From Rhodanobacter spathiphylli B39 (GTDB taxonomy: Bacteria > Pseudomonadota > Gammaproteobacteria > Xanthomonadales > Rhodanobacteraceae): a stretch of DNA of 50,546 bases. Within the stretch, counting starts at the first letter, position 1. Each line of letters begins with the position of its first letter. Under the pieces are notes generated by a model. The model was given only the letters and a program-made list of their open reading frames with translations, was not told the DNA's origin and ran no database searches. The DNA lies in NCBI RefSeq assembly GCF_000264295.1, contig NZ_AJXT01000059.1, positions 1-50,546 on the forward strand, read 5' to 3'. Below are positions 17,292-25,817 of the stretch, one piece after another. Both the position numbers and the translations under genes were made by a program.

Positions 17292-18393
17292 GCGCTTCCA
17301 GCTGCGTCTGGATCGCGAAGCCATCGAGTGCTTCAAGCGCCTCGTCGAGCGTGAACAGGCCCATGCACGGCATCGCCCCGCGTGCCGACAGGCTGCCGTC
17401 GGCCAGCTTGCGGGCCAGCACCACCGCGGGCGTGGCGGGAATCTGCGGGCCATCGCCGGCACCGGCGCGCAACGACCAGCGCAACTTCAGCGCCCGCCCC
17501 TGGGCGTCGCGCCCGCGCAGCTCGACCAGCATGCCGCCGACGTCGCTGCCCGCGCCGAGGAACCATTCGCTGATCCGGCGCAGGCGCGTGGCGTGGCGGG
17601 CCAGGTCGCGCAGCAGCCCCAGTCGCACCAGCCACGCCGCGGCCAGCGTGCCGAAGTGCAGACGTTTCAGCTCCAGCCCCGCGCGGAAGATCACCGTACG
17701 CACACCGGGATAGCGCCGCGGGAACAGCTCCAGATCCGGCACGTCGCACAAGCCGGTCCAGCGTCGGCCGAACGAAAACCGCGGGCGCCGGGTCAGCATC
17801 CAGCCGTGAGCGCGCTGCCAGCGACCGTCGCGCCAGAGCTTCAGCGGGCGTCCGCAGTAGCCCAGGATCGCCGCCACCGTGGCGTCGCCGCGCGGCGTGC
17901 GGTTGCCCGGGCTGATCGCGTGCTCGATGACCTCCAGCTCGGCGAAGTGCGGCAGCAGGCCATCGACCACCGCGCTGCTCAGCGCCGGCACCGTGGAGGC
18001 GCCGCTGACCAGCAGGCGGCCGGCCTCCCGCGCACGGTCGTCCAGGCGGCTCATGCCGCCGACGAAGTCGCGTCCGTCGGCAAGGTCGATGTAGTCGCTG
18101 GCGCAGGCCAGGCATGCCTCGGCCACCCGATAGTCCTGTTGCTGGAACGGACCGGCCGCGTGGATCACCAGCTGCGGCCCCAACGCGGCCAGCGCATCGG
18201 CCAGGCCCGGCGCGGCCACGTCGAGTGCCGCCAGCTGCACCGAGGCATCACCCAGCGCCTCACGCAGCGCCGCCAGGCTCTGCGCCCGTCGGCCAGCGAC
18301 GACCAGTTGAAAGCGCGGATCGCCCGCCAGCTGGCGGGCGATCCGCGAACCGAACACGCCGGTGGCGCCGATCAACACTACGCGCAAGGCCAT
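17281..18393 (-). CDS. Saccharopine dehydrogenase-like NAD(P)-binding oxidoreductase
   Basis: A 370-residue protein with an N-terminal Rossmann motif (VVLIGATGVFGSRIA, about 5-19), AGRR after the second strand, and HAAGPFQQQDYRVAEACL, which is typical of the saccharopine-dehydrogenase-like/trans-acting enoyl reductase group. The C-terminal half is more divergent. The reaction is not assignable: relatives act on lysine, lipids or polyketides. The start at 18393 is supported by GGGGGA a few bases before the ATG. The proximity of DUF4166, DCC and desaturase genes hints at a lipid-modifying setting. Confidence 0.8.
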   Translation of the reverse strand: MALRVVLIGATGVFGSRIARQLAGDPRFQLVVAGRRAQSLAALREALGDASVQLAALDVAAPGLADALAALGPQLVIHAAGPFQQQDYRVAEACLACASDYIDLADGRDFVGGMSRLDDRAREAGRLLVSGASTVPALSSAVVDGLLPHFAELEVIEHAISPGNRTPRGDATVAAILGYCGRPLKLWRDGRWQRAHGWMLTRRPRFSFGRRWTGLCDVPDLELFPRRYPGVRTVIFRAGLELKRLHFGTLAAAWLVRLGLLRDLARHATRLRRISEWFLGAGSDVGGMLVELRGRDAQGRALKLRWSLRAGAGDGPQIPATPAVVLARKLADGSLSARGAMPCMGLFTLDEALEALDGFAIQTQLEALTG

Positions 18394-18414
18394 CCATTCC
18401 CCCGTGGCGATCCC

Positions 18415-18444
18415 CGAAAAACAAAACCCGCCGGACGGCGGGTT
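18415..18444 (-). terminator. Intrinsic terminator after the desaturase gene
   Basis: AACCCGCCG (18425-18433) and CGGCGGGTT (18436-18444) form a 9-bp stem with a 2-nt loop. Read on the minus strand, it is followed by TTTGTTTTTC. It lies between the desaturase stop and the saccharopine-dehydrogenase-like gene, so the latter needs its own promoter or read-through. Confidence 0.8.
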
Positions 18445-18468
18445 CTGCTGAAACATGCTGGCTTCCGA

Positions 18469-19662
18469 TCAGGCCGTGGCCACGCCGTAGCCCTTCAGCC
18501 GCTGGGCGAATTCCTGCAGCGCCCGGATGCCGCTTTCCTCCGCTTCGTGAATCCACTGCTGCAGGCCCTTCAGCGCCTGCTCGGCACCGCGCTGCTCCAT
18601 CAGCGCCGCCAGGCGGCTGCGGAACTCGACCACGGTGGCCAGCGTCGGACGCCTGGCCAGCACTGCCTGCATGCGGTCACGGCCTTCGCTGTCCAGCCAG
18701 CGGCCACCGTCGGCCAGGGCGCGACGCAGGCGGCGCGGGGTGGACTTCAGGCTTTCGCCGGCATGCTGCGCCTCTTCGGCGATGGTCGGCAGGATCACGC
18801 CGCGGTAGTAGTCGGTCATCGCCTGGAAGCGATGGGTCAGCACGGCCTTCAGCGTTTCGGCATCGGGCAGGCGCACGTTCGGGCGGATGTCGAGGGTGGG
18901 TGCCACGCGCAGCACCTTGGCCAGGCCCACGGCGCGCAGGCCGCAGATCGCCGCCCAGCCGATGTCGAACTCCCACTTGCGCAGGGCGAACTTGGCCGAG
19001 CTGGGGAAGGCGTGGTGGTTGTTGTGCAGCTCTTCGCCGCCGATCCAGAACGCCCACGGGATCAGGTTGCGCGCGGTGTCCGCGCTTTCGAAGTTGCGAT
19101 AGCCGGCCCAGTGGCCGATGCCGTTGACGAAGCCGGCGGCCCAGAACGGAATCCACACCATCTGCAGCGCCCACAGCGCCGCACCGATCACGCCGAACAG
19201 CGCCACGCTGATGAACAGCATCAGGGTCGGACCCCAGTACGGATGCGCACCATAGACGTGCTTCTCGACCCAGTCGTCCGGGGTGCCACGGCCGTACTGC
19301 TCCATGTCCTGCTTGTTCTCGCAGGCGTCGCGGTACAGCGACACGCCATCCCAGAAAACTTTCTTGATGCCATAGATCATCGGGCTGTGCGGGTCGTCCG
19401 CCGTCTCGACCTTGGCGTGGTGCTTGCGATGCACCGCCACCCACTCGCGGGTGACCATGCCGGTGGTGAGCCAGCCCCAGAAGCGGAAGAAGTGCGCCAG
19501 CGCCGGGTGGAAATCCACGCCGCGATGGGTCTGGCTGCGATGCAGGTACAGGGTCACCGTGAAGATGGTGAGCTGGGTCATCACCAGCATGTACACGGCG
19601 ATCTGGCCCCAGCTTGCGCCGGTCAGACCATCGTTGAGGAAATTGATTACCGCGTCGAGCAT
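18469..19662 (-). CDS. Acyl-lipid/acyl-CoA delta-9-type fatty acid desaturase
   Basis: A 397-residue integral membrane di-iron enzyme introducing a double bond into saturated acyl chains. The three histidine boxes are intact: HRSQTH (41-46), HRKHH (78-82) and HNNHH (213-217), with GHWAGYRNF (183-191) carrying the extra histidine typical of this class. Membrane segments lie at about 19-40, 60-72, 145-165 and 170-185. The C-terminal 150 residues are charged and helical, longer than in minimal desaturases. It probably adjusts membrane fluidity, possibly with PlsB and GpsA in lipid synthesis. An ATG at 19662 and a GTG at 19671 are both possible; neither has a good ribosome binding site. Confidence 0.93.
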   Translation of the reverse strand: MLDAVINFLNDGLTGASWGQIAVYMLVMTQLTIFTVTLYLHRSQTHRGVDFHPALAHFFRFWGWLTTGMVTREWVAVHRKHHAKVETADDPHSPMIYGIKKVFWDGVSLYRDACENKQDMEQYGRGTPDDWVEKHVYGAHPYWGPTLMLFISVALFGVIGAALWALQMVWIPFWAAGFVNGIGHWAGYRNFESADTARNLIPWAFWIGGEELHNNHHAFPSSAKFALRKWEFDIGWAAICGLRAVGLAKVLRVAPTLDIRPNVRLPDAETLKAVLTHRFQAMTDYYRGVILPTIAEEAQHAGESLKSTPRRLRRALADGGRWLDSEGRDRMQAVLARRPTLATVVEFRSRLAALMEQRGAEQALKGLQQWIHEAEESGIRALQEFAQRLKGYGVATA

Positions 19663-19825
19663 GGAAGGCACCGGATGAGAGACAAGTCAGTGTAAATCAG
19701 GGGCTTCCGTACCCACCAGCATGTTGTGAACCACGAATGATAGCAGTTGGTCAAGCCGTGGAAGCTAAGGCGACGTTATTCACGCGCCTGTTGTTTCAGG
19801 ATGGGGGCGCCATGACAATCAGGCA

Positions 19826-20587
19826 ATGACCACCATCGTTCCGGCCTCCCCCAAGACCGTGCTGCAACTGGATCGCCTCAGCCGCCGACGCGCCGGCCGC
19901 CAGGCCGTGCGCGAGCTCAGCCTGGCGCTGAAAAGCGGCGAGGTGATGGGCCTGCTGGGCGTCAATGGCGCCGGCAAGTCGACCACCTTGTCGATGATCG
20001 CCGGCGCGCTGCGCCCGGACAGCGGCGGCATCCAGCTGAACGGCGAGGATTTCCTCGAGTATCCGGAACTCGCCCGGCGCGAAATCGGTTGGCTGCCCGA
20101 GCGCGCGCCGGTGTGGGCCGAACTGACGGTCGAGGAGCATCTCGATGCCCATGGGCGACTGCGCGGCATGCGTGGCAGCAACCTGCGCCAGGCCCGCACC
20201 GCGATCATCGAACGACTGGAACTGCAGCCACTGGCCCGGCGCCTGGCCGGCGTGCTGTCGCAAGGCCAGCGCCAGCGGCTCGGGCTGGCCTGCGCGCTGC
20301 TGCATCGCCCGGCCCTGCTGGTGCTGGACGAGCCGGCCAACGCGCTCGACCCGGTGCAGGTCGCGGCGCTGCGCGCGCTGATCCGCGAACAGGCCGCCGC
20401 CGGCACCGCGGTGATCCTGTCCACCCACCTGCTCGCCGAGGTGACCGCGGTGTGCGATCGCGTGGCGATCCTGCACGAGGGCACGCTGCGCCATGACGGC
20501 GCCGTGCTGGCCGACGACCACCCGGCACTGGAACAGACCTTCTTCGGGATTGCGATGAACGGCAGCGACAAGGCGCAGGCCGCATGA
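19826..20587 (+). CDS. ABC transporter ATP-binding protein, GldA-like
   Basis: A 253-residue ATPase with Walker A GVNGAGKST (45-53), a signature LSQGQRQR (144-151) in which the usual SGGQ is SQGQ, Walker B LLVLDEP (164-170) followed by ANALDP, and the H-loop STH. It resembles GldA/CcmA-type subunits. The stop overlaps the permease start by 4 bp, so it is the first gene of a four-gene module (ATPase, permease, GldG-like, DUF4340-like). In gliding Bacteroidetes the GldAFG complex supports motility; in proteobacteria similar modules have no settled role. Confidence 0.9.
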   Translation: MTTIVPASPKTVLQLDRLSRRRAGRQAVRELSLALKSGEVMGLLGVNGAGKSTTLSMIAGALRPDSGGIQLNGEDFLEYPELARREIGWLPERAPVWAELTVEEHLDAHGRLRGMRGSNLRQARTAIIERLELQPLARRLAGVLSQGQRQRLGLACALLHRPALLVLDEPANALDPVQVAALRALIREQAAAGTAVILSTHLLAEVTAVCDRVAILHEGTLRHDGAVLADDHPALEQTFFGIAMNGSDKAQAA

Positions 20588-21339
20588 CTCTGCTTGCGGT
20601 GGCACGACTGGAATGGCGCCGGTTGCTGGTGCGCCCGCTGGCCTGGGTGCTGGCGGCGTTGACGCTGGCCTGGCTGGCCTGGAACTTCACCCTGCTGCTG
20701 GGCAATTTCCTGGCCGGCCAGATCCAGCGCGCCGCCCAGCCTGACGGCCCCGGCTTCGTCGACCTGGTCGGCGTGCCGCTGCTGGGCCAGCTCGCCCAGC
20801 TGGCCTTCCTGGTGGTGCCGCTGCTGGGCATGTCGGTGATCGCCGGCGAACGTCGCAACGGCACCTTGCCGCTGATGTTCGCCGCGGGCGTGCCCGCTTC
20901 GCGCATCGTGCTGGGCAAGTACCTGGCCCTGCTCGGCTGGCTGCTGCTGTGGTTGGCGCTGACCCTGATGATGCCGCTGGTGCTGATGCACGCCACCCAC
21001 TTCGACTGGGGCAAGCTGGCCGCCGCCAGCCTGGGCCTCGCCCTGATGCTGGCCACGCTGGCGGCGATCGCGGTGGCCTGCTCCAGCTTCGCCTCGCACC
21101 CGGCGATGGCGGCCGCCGCGGCCCTGGTCATCGCGCTGGCACTGTGGAGCGTGAACCTGGGCGCACAGCTGGCCGGCATCAACGGCGGCGCGATCAACTG
21201 GCTGGCGATGAGCTCGCACCTGCAGCCGCTGCTGCGCGGGCTGGTGTCCAGCGCCGACCTTGCGTGGTTCGTGCTGCTGGCGGCGCTGGCGCTGGCGCTG
21301 GCGACGCGCCGGCTCGCCGCCGACCGGGAGCGTGGCTGA
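20584..21339 (+). CDS. ABC transporter permease, GldF/ABC-2 type
   Basis: A 251-residue protein with about six membrane segments (roughly 17-36, 52-90, 108-128, 138-158, 165-185, 222-240). It contains the GERRNGTLPLMFAAGVPASRIVLGKYLA region typical of ABC-2 permeases. It should form the membrane domain for the ATPase at 19826. Its ATG overlaps the ATPase stop (ATGA), and its stop overlaps the next start (TGATG). Confidence 0.88.
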   Translation: MTLLAVARLEWRRLLVRPLAWVLAALTLAWLAWNFTLLLGNFLAGQIQRAAQPDGPGFVDLVGVPLLGQLAQLAFLVVPLLGMSVIAGERRNGTLPLMFAAGVPASRIVLGKYLALLGWLLLWLALTLMMPLVLMHATHFDWGKLAAASLGLALMLATLAAIAVACSSFASHPAMAAAAALVIALALWSVNLGAQLAGINGGAINWLAMSSHLQPLLRGLVSSADLAWFVLLAALALALATRRLAADRERG

Positions 21340-22694
21340 TGCAAAACCTGTTCAGACGTCTGGACGGCTGGTTGTTTGCCGCACTGCTGGTGCTGGCCTT
21401 CGCCGCGCTGGGCTACCTTTCGACCCGCTACGCGACGCAGTCCGACTGGACCACCAATGGCCGCACCAGCCTGTCGGCGGAAAGTCGCGCCGTGCTGGGG
21501 CAGTTGCAGGGCCCGGTGGAAATCGTCAGCTACGCGCGGCCGCAGGGCGACCTGCGCCAGACCGTGGCCGGCTTCCTGCAGCGCTACCAGGCGGTGAAGC
21601 CCGACCTCACGCTGCGCTTCGTCGACCCGCAACTGGACCCGGCGAAGATGCGCGAGCTGGGCATCACGGTCGACGGCGCGCTGATCCTGCACTACCAGGA
21701 TCGCGAGCAACGCCTGGACGAGTTGTCCGAGCGCAGCCTCACCAATGCGCTGGAACGGTTGCTGCGCGGCCGCGACCGCATCGTGGCCTTCGTCACCGGC
21801 GACGGCGAGCGGCGTGCCGACGGACAGGGCAATGGCGACCTGGGCACCTTCATCACCCAGCTGGAAAGCCGCGGCATGCGCGCGGTGCCGCTGAACTTCA
21901 GCCAGGTCGGCGCCGTGCCCGAGCACACCGACCTGGTGGTGCTGGCCAGTCCGGAAGTGGCGCTGCCGCCGGCGGCGGTGCAGGCGCTGGTCAACTACGT
22001 GGCCAACGGCGGCAACCTGCTGTGGCTGGCCGAACCGGCCAACGACGACCTGGGCCTCAGGCCGCTGGCCGCCGCACTGGGTGTGCGCGTGCTGCCCGGC
22101 GTGCTGGTCGATGGCTCGGGCGCCGCGCTGGGGCTGCACGACCCGCGCCTGATCACCCTGGGCGACTACCCGGCGCAGGCGATCACCCGCGGCTTCAGCC
22201 TGACCACGCTGTTTCCGCAGGCCTCCGCGCTGGCGCAGCTCGACCAGAGCGGCTGGGCGTTCGCGCCGTTCCTGCGTTCCAGCGCGCAAAGCTGGACCGA
22301 GTTCCAGCCGATCGACAACGCGAAGTCGTCCGACATCCGCTTCGATGCCGACGTGGGCGAGCTGAAGGGTCCGCTGGACTTCGGCTTCGCCCTGAGCCGG
22401 CTGTCGCCCAGCCCGGACAAGAGCGAGCAGCGCGCGGTGGTGATCGGCGACGGCGACTTCCTGTCCAACACCTACCTGGGCAATGGCGGCAATCGCGCGC
22501 TGGGCGAACGCGTGTTCGACTGGCTGCTCGGCGACGACAAGCTGGTCAACCTGCCCCCGCGGGGCGCGCCGGACCGGCTGCTGCAGATCTCGCAGGGCGA
22601 GTTGAACGCGCTGAGCTTCGGCTTCCTGATCGCGCTGCCGCTGCTGTTGCTGCTGATCGGCGGCGCCATCGTGTGGCGTCGGCGGCGGCGCTGA
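21339..22694 (+). CDS. GldG-family ABC-associated auxiliary protein
   Basis: A 451-residue protein with an N-terminal membrane segment (about 11-29), a large extracytoplasmic domain and a C-terminal membrane segment (about 428-445) ending in an Arg-rich tail. The internal part carries the GldG/ABC-type uncharacterised transport pattern: SLSAESRAVLGQLQGPVEI, VDPQLDPAKMRELGI, VAFVTGDGERR, DLVVLASPEVALPPAAVQALVNYVANGGNLLWLAEP. That last stretch resembles the glutamine-amidotransferase-like fold of IFT52/GldG. It is coupled to the permease by a TGATG overlap. It probably acts as the periplasmic part of the ABC-2 machine; the substrate is unknown. Confidence 0.85.
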   Translation: MQNLFRRLDGWLFAALLVLAFAALGYLSTRYATQSDWTTNGRTSLSAESRAVLGQLQGPVEIVSYARPQGDLRQTVAGFLQRYQAVKPDLTLRFVDPQLDPAKMRELGITVDGALILHYQDREQRLDELSERSLTNALERLLRGRDRIVAFVTGDGERRADGQGNGDLGTFITQLESRGMRAVPLNFSQVGAVPEHTDLVVLASPEVALPPAAVQALVNYVANGGNLLWLAEPANDDLGLRPLAAALGVRVLPGVLVDGSGAALGLHDPRLITLGDYPAQAITRGFSLTTLFPQASALAQLDQSGWAFAPFLRSSAQSWTEFQPIDNAKSSDIRFDADVGELKGPLDFGFALSRLSPSPDKSEQRAVVIGDGDFLSNTYLGNGGNRALGERVFDWLLGDDKLVNLPPRGAPDRLLQISQGELNALSFGFLIALPLLLLLIGGAIVWRRRRR

Positions 22695-22697
22695 GCG

Positions 22698-23195
22698 ATG
22701 AAGCGCGCGCAGCGTGGCAAGCTGTTCCTGGTGCTGGGCGTGCTGGTCCTGCTCGGCGTGGCCGGTTGGCAGCTGCAGCGTGATGCCAGCCGGGAAACCG
22801 GCCCGCTGACCACGCTGGACCCGGCGACCATCACGCAGATCAGCCTCACCCTGCCGGGCGCCACCCCGCTGGATTACCGCAAGCACGACGACGGCCACTG
22901 GTGGCGCACCAACGGCACGCCCGGCCGCGTCGCCAACGATGATCGCCTCGACGATCTCGCCGGCATCGCCGCCGCCCATGTGCTGAGCTGGCGCCCGGCC
23001 AGCGATTTCGATCCGGCGAAGATCGGCCTGCTGCCACCGCGCGCCGTGCTGCTGCTGGATGGACAGAAGCTGGAGTTCGGCGAAAGCTCGGTGACCGGAC
23101 CACAGCATTACGTGCGCGTGGGTGATCGCGTGGCGCTGGTGTCGTCGCGCTACATGCCGCGCTCGCCCGCGGTCGCCGTCACCGAACTGCACTGA
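22698..23195 (+). CDS. DUF4340-like membrane-anchored protein
   Basis: A 165-residue protein with an N-terminal anchor (about 9-23) and a small extracytoplasmic domain. [14 protein letters not shown], followed by a basic, aromatic WWRT segment and AAAHVLSW, fits the start of the DUF4340 domain that often follows GldG-type genes, though this copy is shorter than many. It starts 4 bp after the GldG-like gene and is presumably part of the same complex. I am fairly sure of the gene and moderately sure of the family. Confidence 0.75.
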   Translation: MKRAQRGKLFLVLGVLVLLGVAGWQLQRDASRETGPLTTLDPATITQISLTLPGATPLDYRKHDDGHWWRTNGTPGRVANDDRLDDLAGIAAAHVLSWRPASDFDPAKIGLLPPRAVLLLDGQKLEFGESSVTGPQHYVRVGDRVALVSSRYMPRSPAVAVTELH

Positions 23196-23208
23196 CCGGC
23201 AGCAGCGC

Positions 23209-24036
23209 ATGCCCGAACTGCCCGAAGTCGAAACCACCCGTCGCGGCATCGCGCCGCATCTGATCGGCCGGCGCGTGACCGGGGTGACCCTGCGTCGTCC
23301 CGACCTGCGCTGGCCGATTCCGCCGGAGATCAGCAGCATGCTGCCCGGCCAGCGCATCGACGCGGTGGAACGCCGGGCGAAATACCTGCTGCTGCATACC
23401 GAAGCGGGCAGCGCGCTGCTGCACCTGGGCATGAGCGGCGTGCTGCGCGTATTGCCGCCGGATGCGCCGATCGGCAAGCACGATCACGTCGACATTGCGC
23501 TGGAACGCACCAGCGCGCAGGCGCCGCGCATCCTGCGCTTCACCGATCCGCGCCGCTTCGGCTGCCTGCTGTGGCAAGCGCCGGGTGAGACGCACGAACT
23601 GCTGGCGAAGCTGGGGCCGGAACCGCTGACCGACGCCTTCGATGGCGACCTGATGTGGCGTCGCTCACGCGGTCGCACGGCCGCGGTGAAACTGTTCCTG
23701 ATGGACAACACGATCGTCGTGGGCGTGGGCAACATCTACGCCAGCGAAGCGCTGTTCTACGCCGGCATCGATCCTCGGCTCGCCGCGGGCAAGGTCTCAC
23801 GGGCGCGCTATGCACGACTGGCCGCCGAGGTGAAACGCCTGCTGACCTGGGCCATCGAGCGCGGCGGCACGACCCTGCGCGACTTCATCAGCCCCGACGG
23901 CGCACCGGGCTATTTCTTCCGCGAACTGATGGTCTACGGCCGCAGCGGCGAGCCCTGCCGCGTGTGTAGCACACCGATCCGCCAGGTCACCCTGGGCCAG
24001 CGCTCGACGTTTTGGTGCCCGCACTGCCAGCGCTGA
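23209..24036 (+). CDS. mutM: Formamidopyrimidine-DNA glycosylase (Fpg)
   Basis: Base-excision repair enzyme that removes 8-oxoguanine and formamidopyrimidines and nicks the abasic site. The 275-residue protein begins [13 protein letters not shown], giving the nucleophile P2 and E3 after Met removal. K58 in [14 protein letters not shown] (72-77), DPRRFG (about 113-118) and [13 protein letters not shown] are conserved. The C-terminal zinc finger has four cysteines (CRVC and CPHC spaced by about 18 residues). It starts 13 bp after the DUF4340-like gene and may be read from that operon. Confidence 0.98.
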   Translation: MPELPEVETTRRGIAPHLIGRRVTGVTLRRPDLRWPIPPEISSMLPGQRIDAVERRAKYLLLHTEAGSALLHLGMSGVLRVLPPDAPIGKHDHVDIALERTSAQAPRILRFTDPRRFGCLLWQAPGETHELLAKLGPEPLTDAFDGDLMWRRSRGRTAAVKLFLMDNTIVVGVGNIYASEALFYAGIDPRLAAGKVSRARYARLAAEVKRLLTWAIERGGTTLRDFISPDGAPGYFFRELMVYGRSGEPCRVCSTPIRQVTLGQRSTFWCPHCQR

Positions 24037-24283
24037 CGCAGGCTGGCATCCGTCCGCCCATTGTTTCTTTCTGGAAACAGACTAACCACGAGTCGCCGGC
24101 TAGCCAGGCCGATTTTCGGGCCTAACATGTTGGTCATGGATCGCGACGTAAGGCGATGAAGGCGACGAAACGGAATTCTTCCGTGGTCGGGCGCGGACAG
24201 CACGGCCCTCCGGCACTGTTTCCCTGACAAGCCTTCTGCAACCCGCGATTCCCTGCATCGACCCCATTGCCCAAGGAATCCCC

Positions 24284-24883
24284 ATGAACAGCACCCTGAT
24301 CGAATCGCTCAAGCAGCGCCGCACCCAGTACGCGCTGGGCAAGAACGTGTCGCTGGACAAGGACGCGCTGACCCAGCGCATCAAGGAAGCCATCCGGCAT
24401 ACGCCATCGTCGTTCAATTCGCAGAGTTCGCGCGCCGTGATCCTGTTCGGCGAGCAGAGCGAGAAGTTCTGGGCACTGACCAAGGCCGAGCTGAGCAGGA
24501 TCGTGCCGGCCGACGCCTTCGCGCCCACCGCCGCCAAGCTCGACAGCTTCGCCGCCGGCGTCGGCACGGTGCTGTTCTATGAGGACCAGTCGGTAGTGAA
24601 GGGTCTGCAGGAGCAGTTCGCCCTGTACGCGGACAACTTCCCGGTGTGGTCCGAGCAGGCCGGCGGCATGGCGCAGTTCGCCGTGTGGCTGGCGCTGACC
24701 GAGGCCGGCGTGGGCGCCAGCCTGCAGCACTACAACCCGGTGGCGGACGATGCCACCCGCCAGGAATGGGACGTGCCGGCGACGTGGAAACTGCGCGCGC
24801 AGATGCCGTTCGGTTCGCACGAAGGCGGCTTCGGCGAGAAGGCCTTCATGGACGACAGCCAGCGTTTCATCGTCAAGGGCTGA
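24284..24883 (+). CDS. Nitroreductase family protein (Frm2/Hbn1-like)
   Basis: A 199-residue FMN-dependent oxidoreductase. The N-terminus SLKQRRTQYALGKNV and HTPSSFNSQSSRAVILFGEQ carries the FMN-contacting Arg and Ser/Asn pattern. VGTVLFYEDQSVV, the WLALTEAGVGASLQHYNP segment and the C-terminal FGSHEGG complete a short nitroreductase of the Frm2/Hbn1-like branch rather than the NfsA/B type. It is likely cytoplasmic and uses NAD(P)H to reduce nitroaromatics or quinone-like compounds; the natural substrate is unknown. AAGGA lies 6 nt before the ATG. The 247-bp gap upstream has a TGTTTC/GAAACA inverted repeat at 24062-24079 that could be an operator. Confidence 0.88.
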   Translation: MNSTLIESLKQRRTQYALGKNVSLDKDALTQRIKEAIRHTPSSFNSQSSRAVILFGEQSEKFWALTKAELSRIVPADAFAPTAAKLDSFAAGVGTVLFYEDQSVVKGLQEQFALYADNFPVWSEQAGGMAQFAVWLALTEAGVGASLQHYNPVADDATRQEWDVPATWKLRAQMPFGSHEGGFGEKAFMDDSQRFIVKG

Positions 24884-24899
24884 GAGGTGTGAGCTGGCT

Positions 24900-24949
24900 C
24901 GGCCACGGATGGCCGGTCGCGGATCGGTCACGCGAGTGACTGATTCGCA
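24900..24949. repeat. REP-like palindrome pair, copy 2 (inverted)
   Basis: CGGCCA (24900-24905) pairs with TGGCCG (24910-24915). Next, GCGGATC, G, GTCAC (24919-24931), a 4-nt loop, then GTGAC, T, GATTCGC (to 24948) forms the long palindrome. Read as the reverse complement, this matches 13895-13947 at about nine positions in ten. It sits just after the nitroreductase stop codon. Confidence 0.65.
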
Positions 24950-24970
24950 GCCTCTCATCCGTCGGACTGA

Positions 24971-25010
24971 CGACAAAGGGCGACACTTCGGTGTCGCCCT
25001 TTGTCGTTGT
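24971..25010. terminator. Bidirectional terminator with UUCG tetraloop
   Basis: A perfect 16-bp stem, CGACAAAGGGCGACAC (24971-24986) with its complement (24991-25006), closed by a C-TTCG-G tetraloop, followed by TTGT. It lies between the convergent nitroreductase gene and the gene ending at 25025, so it can serve both strands. Confidence 0.75.
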
Positions 25011-25024
25011 GGCCGTGGCGGCGC

Positions 25025-25795
25025 TTACTGCGGCCAGTGGAACGCGATATGGGTGTTGTTGAAATCCGGATCGTCAAGGCTGCCGCCCGGTCGCGCGACC
25101 AGACCTTCGGCCAGGCCGTCGACCTCCAGTTCCTGGCCGGCGGCGAAGTTCGCGCCCAGCGACAACAGCTCCACCAGCCGCTCGCACAGCACGCCGGCGC
25201 GATCGATGTCGCCCTCGGGCACGTTGTGCAGGCTGAGGTCCGGACGGCCGAACTTGCGCATGCCGCGGGTGTGTATCCACGACCGATCGGCTGCTTCCTC
25301 GCCGCTGCGCAGGATCAGCACGTGATTGCGCGGCGGCGCGCCGTCCTTCACCAGGTAGTGGCGGCGCCAGTGGTCGGCGTCGAACAGGGTGAGAATCTGC
25401 GGATCGAGGATCGCCGTGCCGCCCACGTCGAGCATGCCGGCCAGCACGCCCAGCGTGTCGCGCAGGTAATCCAGGGTGTCCGCGTCCTTGAGCACGCCGC
25501 GCACCACCAGCACCTCGGGCGCGATGCGCGCGTTCTCGTACGCCGCCGGCGTGTCTTCTTTGATCAGCTGGCCCAGTGCGCCATTCAGCGGATAGCCTTC
25601 CCACTGCCGCAGCACCGCGTTCTGGAAACGCTGGATCTCGACACCTTCGGGCAGGCCCGGGCTGCCATAGCGGGGCGACGGGATCAGCAACTCGGGCTCG
25701 AACTTGCCGAACACGTAGAACTGCAGCACGGCCTCTTCTTCGCCGGGCTGCCAGTACGGCCGGGGCCAGCTGACGGCGGGGGTGACTTCGCTCAT
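25025..25795 (-). CDS. Hypothetical protein, possibly DUF4261-like
   Basis: A 256-residue, acidic, apparently soluble protein without signal peptide or membrane segments. Notable stretches are AILDPQILTLFDADHWRRHYL (about 128-148), RNHVLILRSGEE and SWIHTRGMRKFGRPDLSLHNVPEGD (about 170-195). The HTRGMRKFGRPDLS pattern reminds me of DUF4261-type proteins, but I cannot confirm it. It is 22 bp downstream of tdk on the same strand, so probably cotranscribed. The function is unknown. Confidence 0.7.
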   Translation of the reverse strand: MSEVTPAVSWPRPYWQPGEEEAVLQFYVFGKFEPELLIPSPRYGSPGLPEGVEIQRFQNAVLRQWEGYPLNGALGQLIKEDTPAAYENARIAPEVLVVRGVLKDADTLDYLRDTLGVLAGMLDVGGTAILDPQILTLFDADHWRRHYLVKDGAPPRNHVLILRSGEEAADRSWIHTRGMRKFGRPDLSLHNVPEGDIDRAGVLCERLVELLSLGANFAAGQELEVDGLAEGLVARPGGSLDDPDFNNTHIAFHWPQ

Positions 25796-25817
25796 GCAGA
25801 TTCCTTGATGGTCCGTT

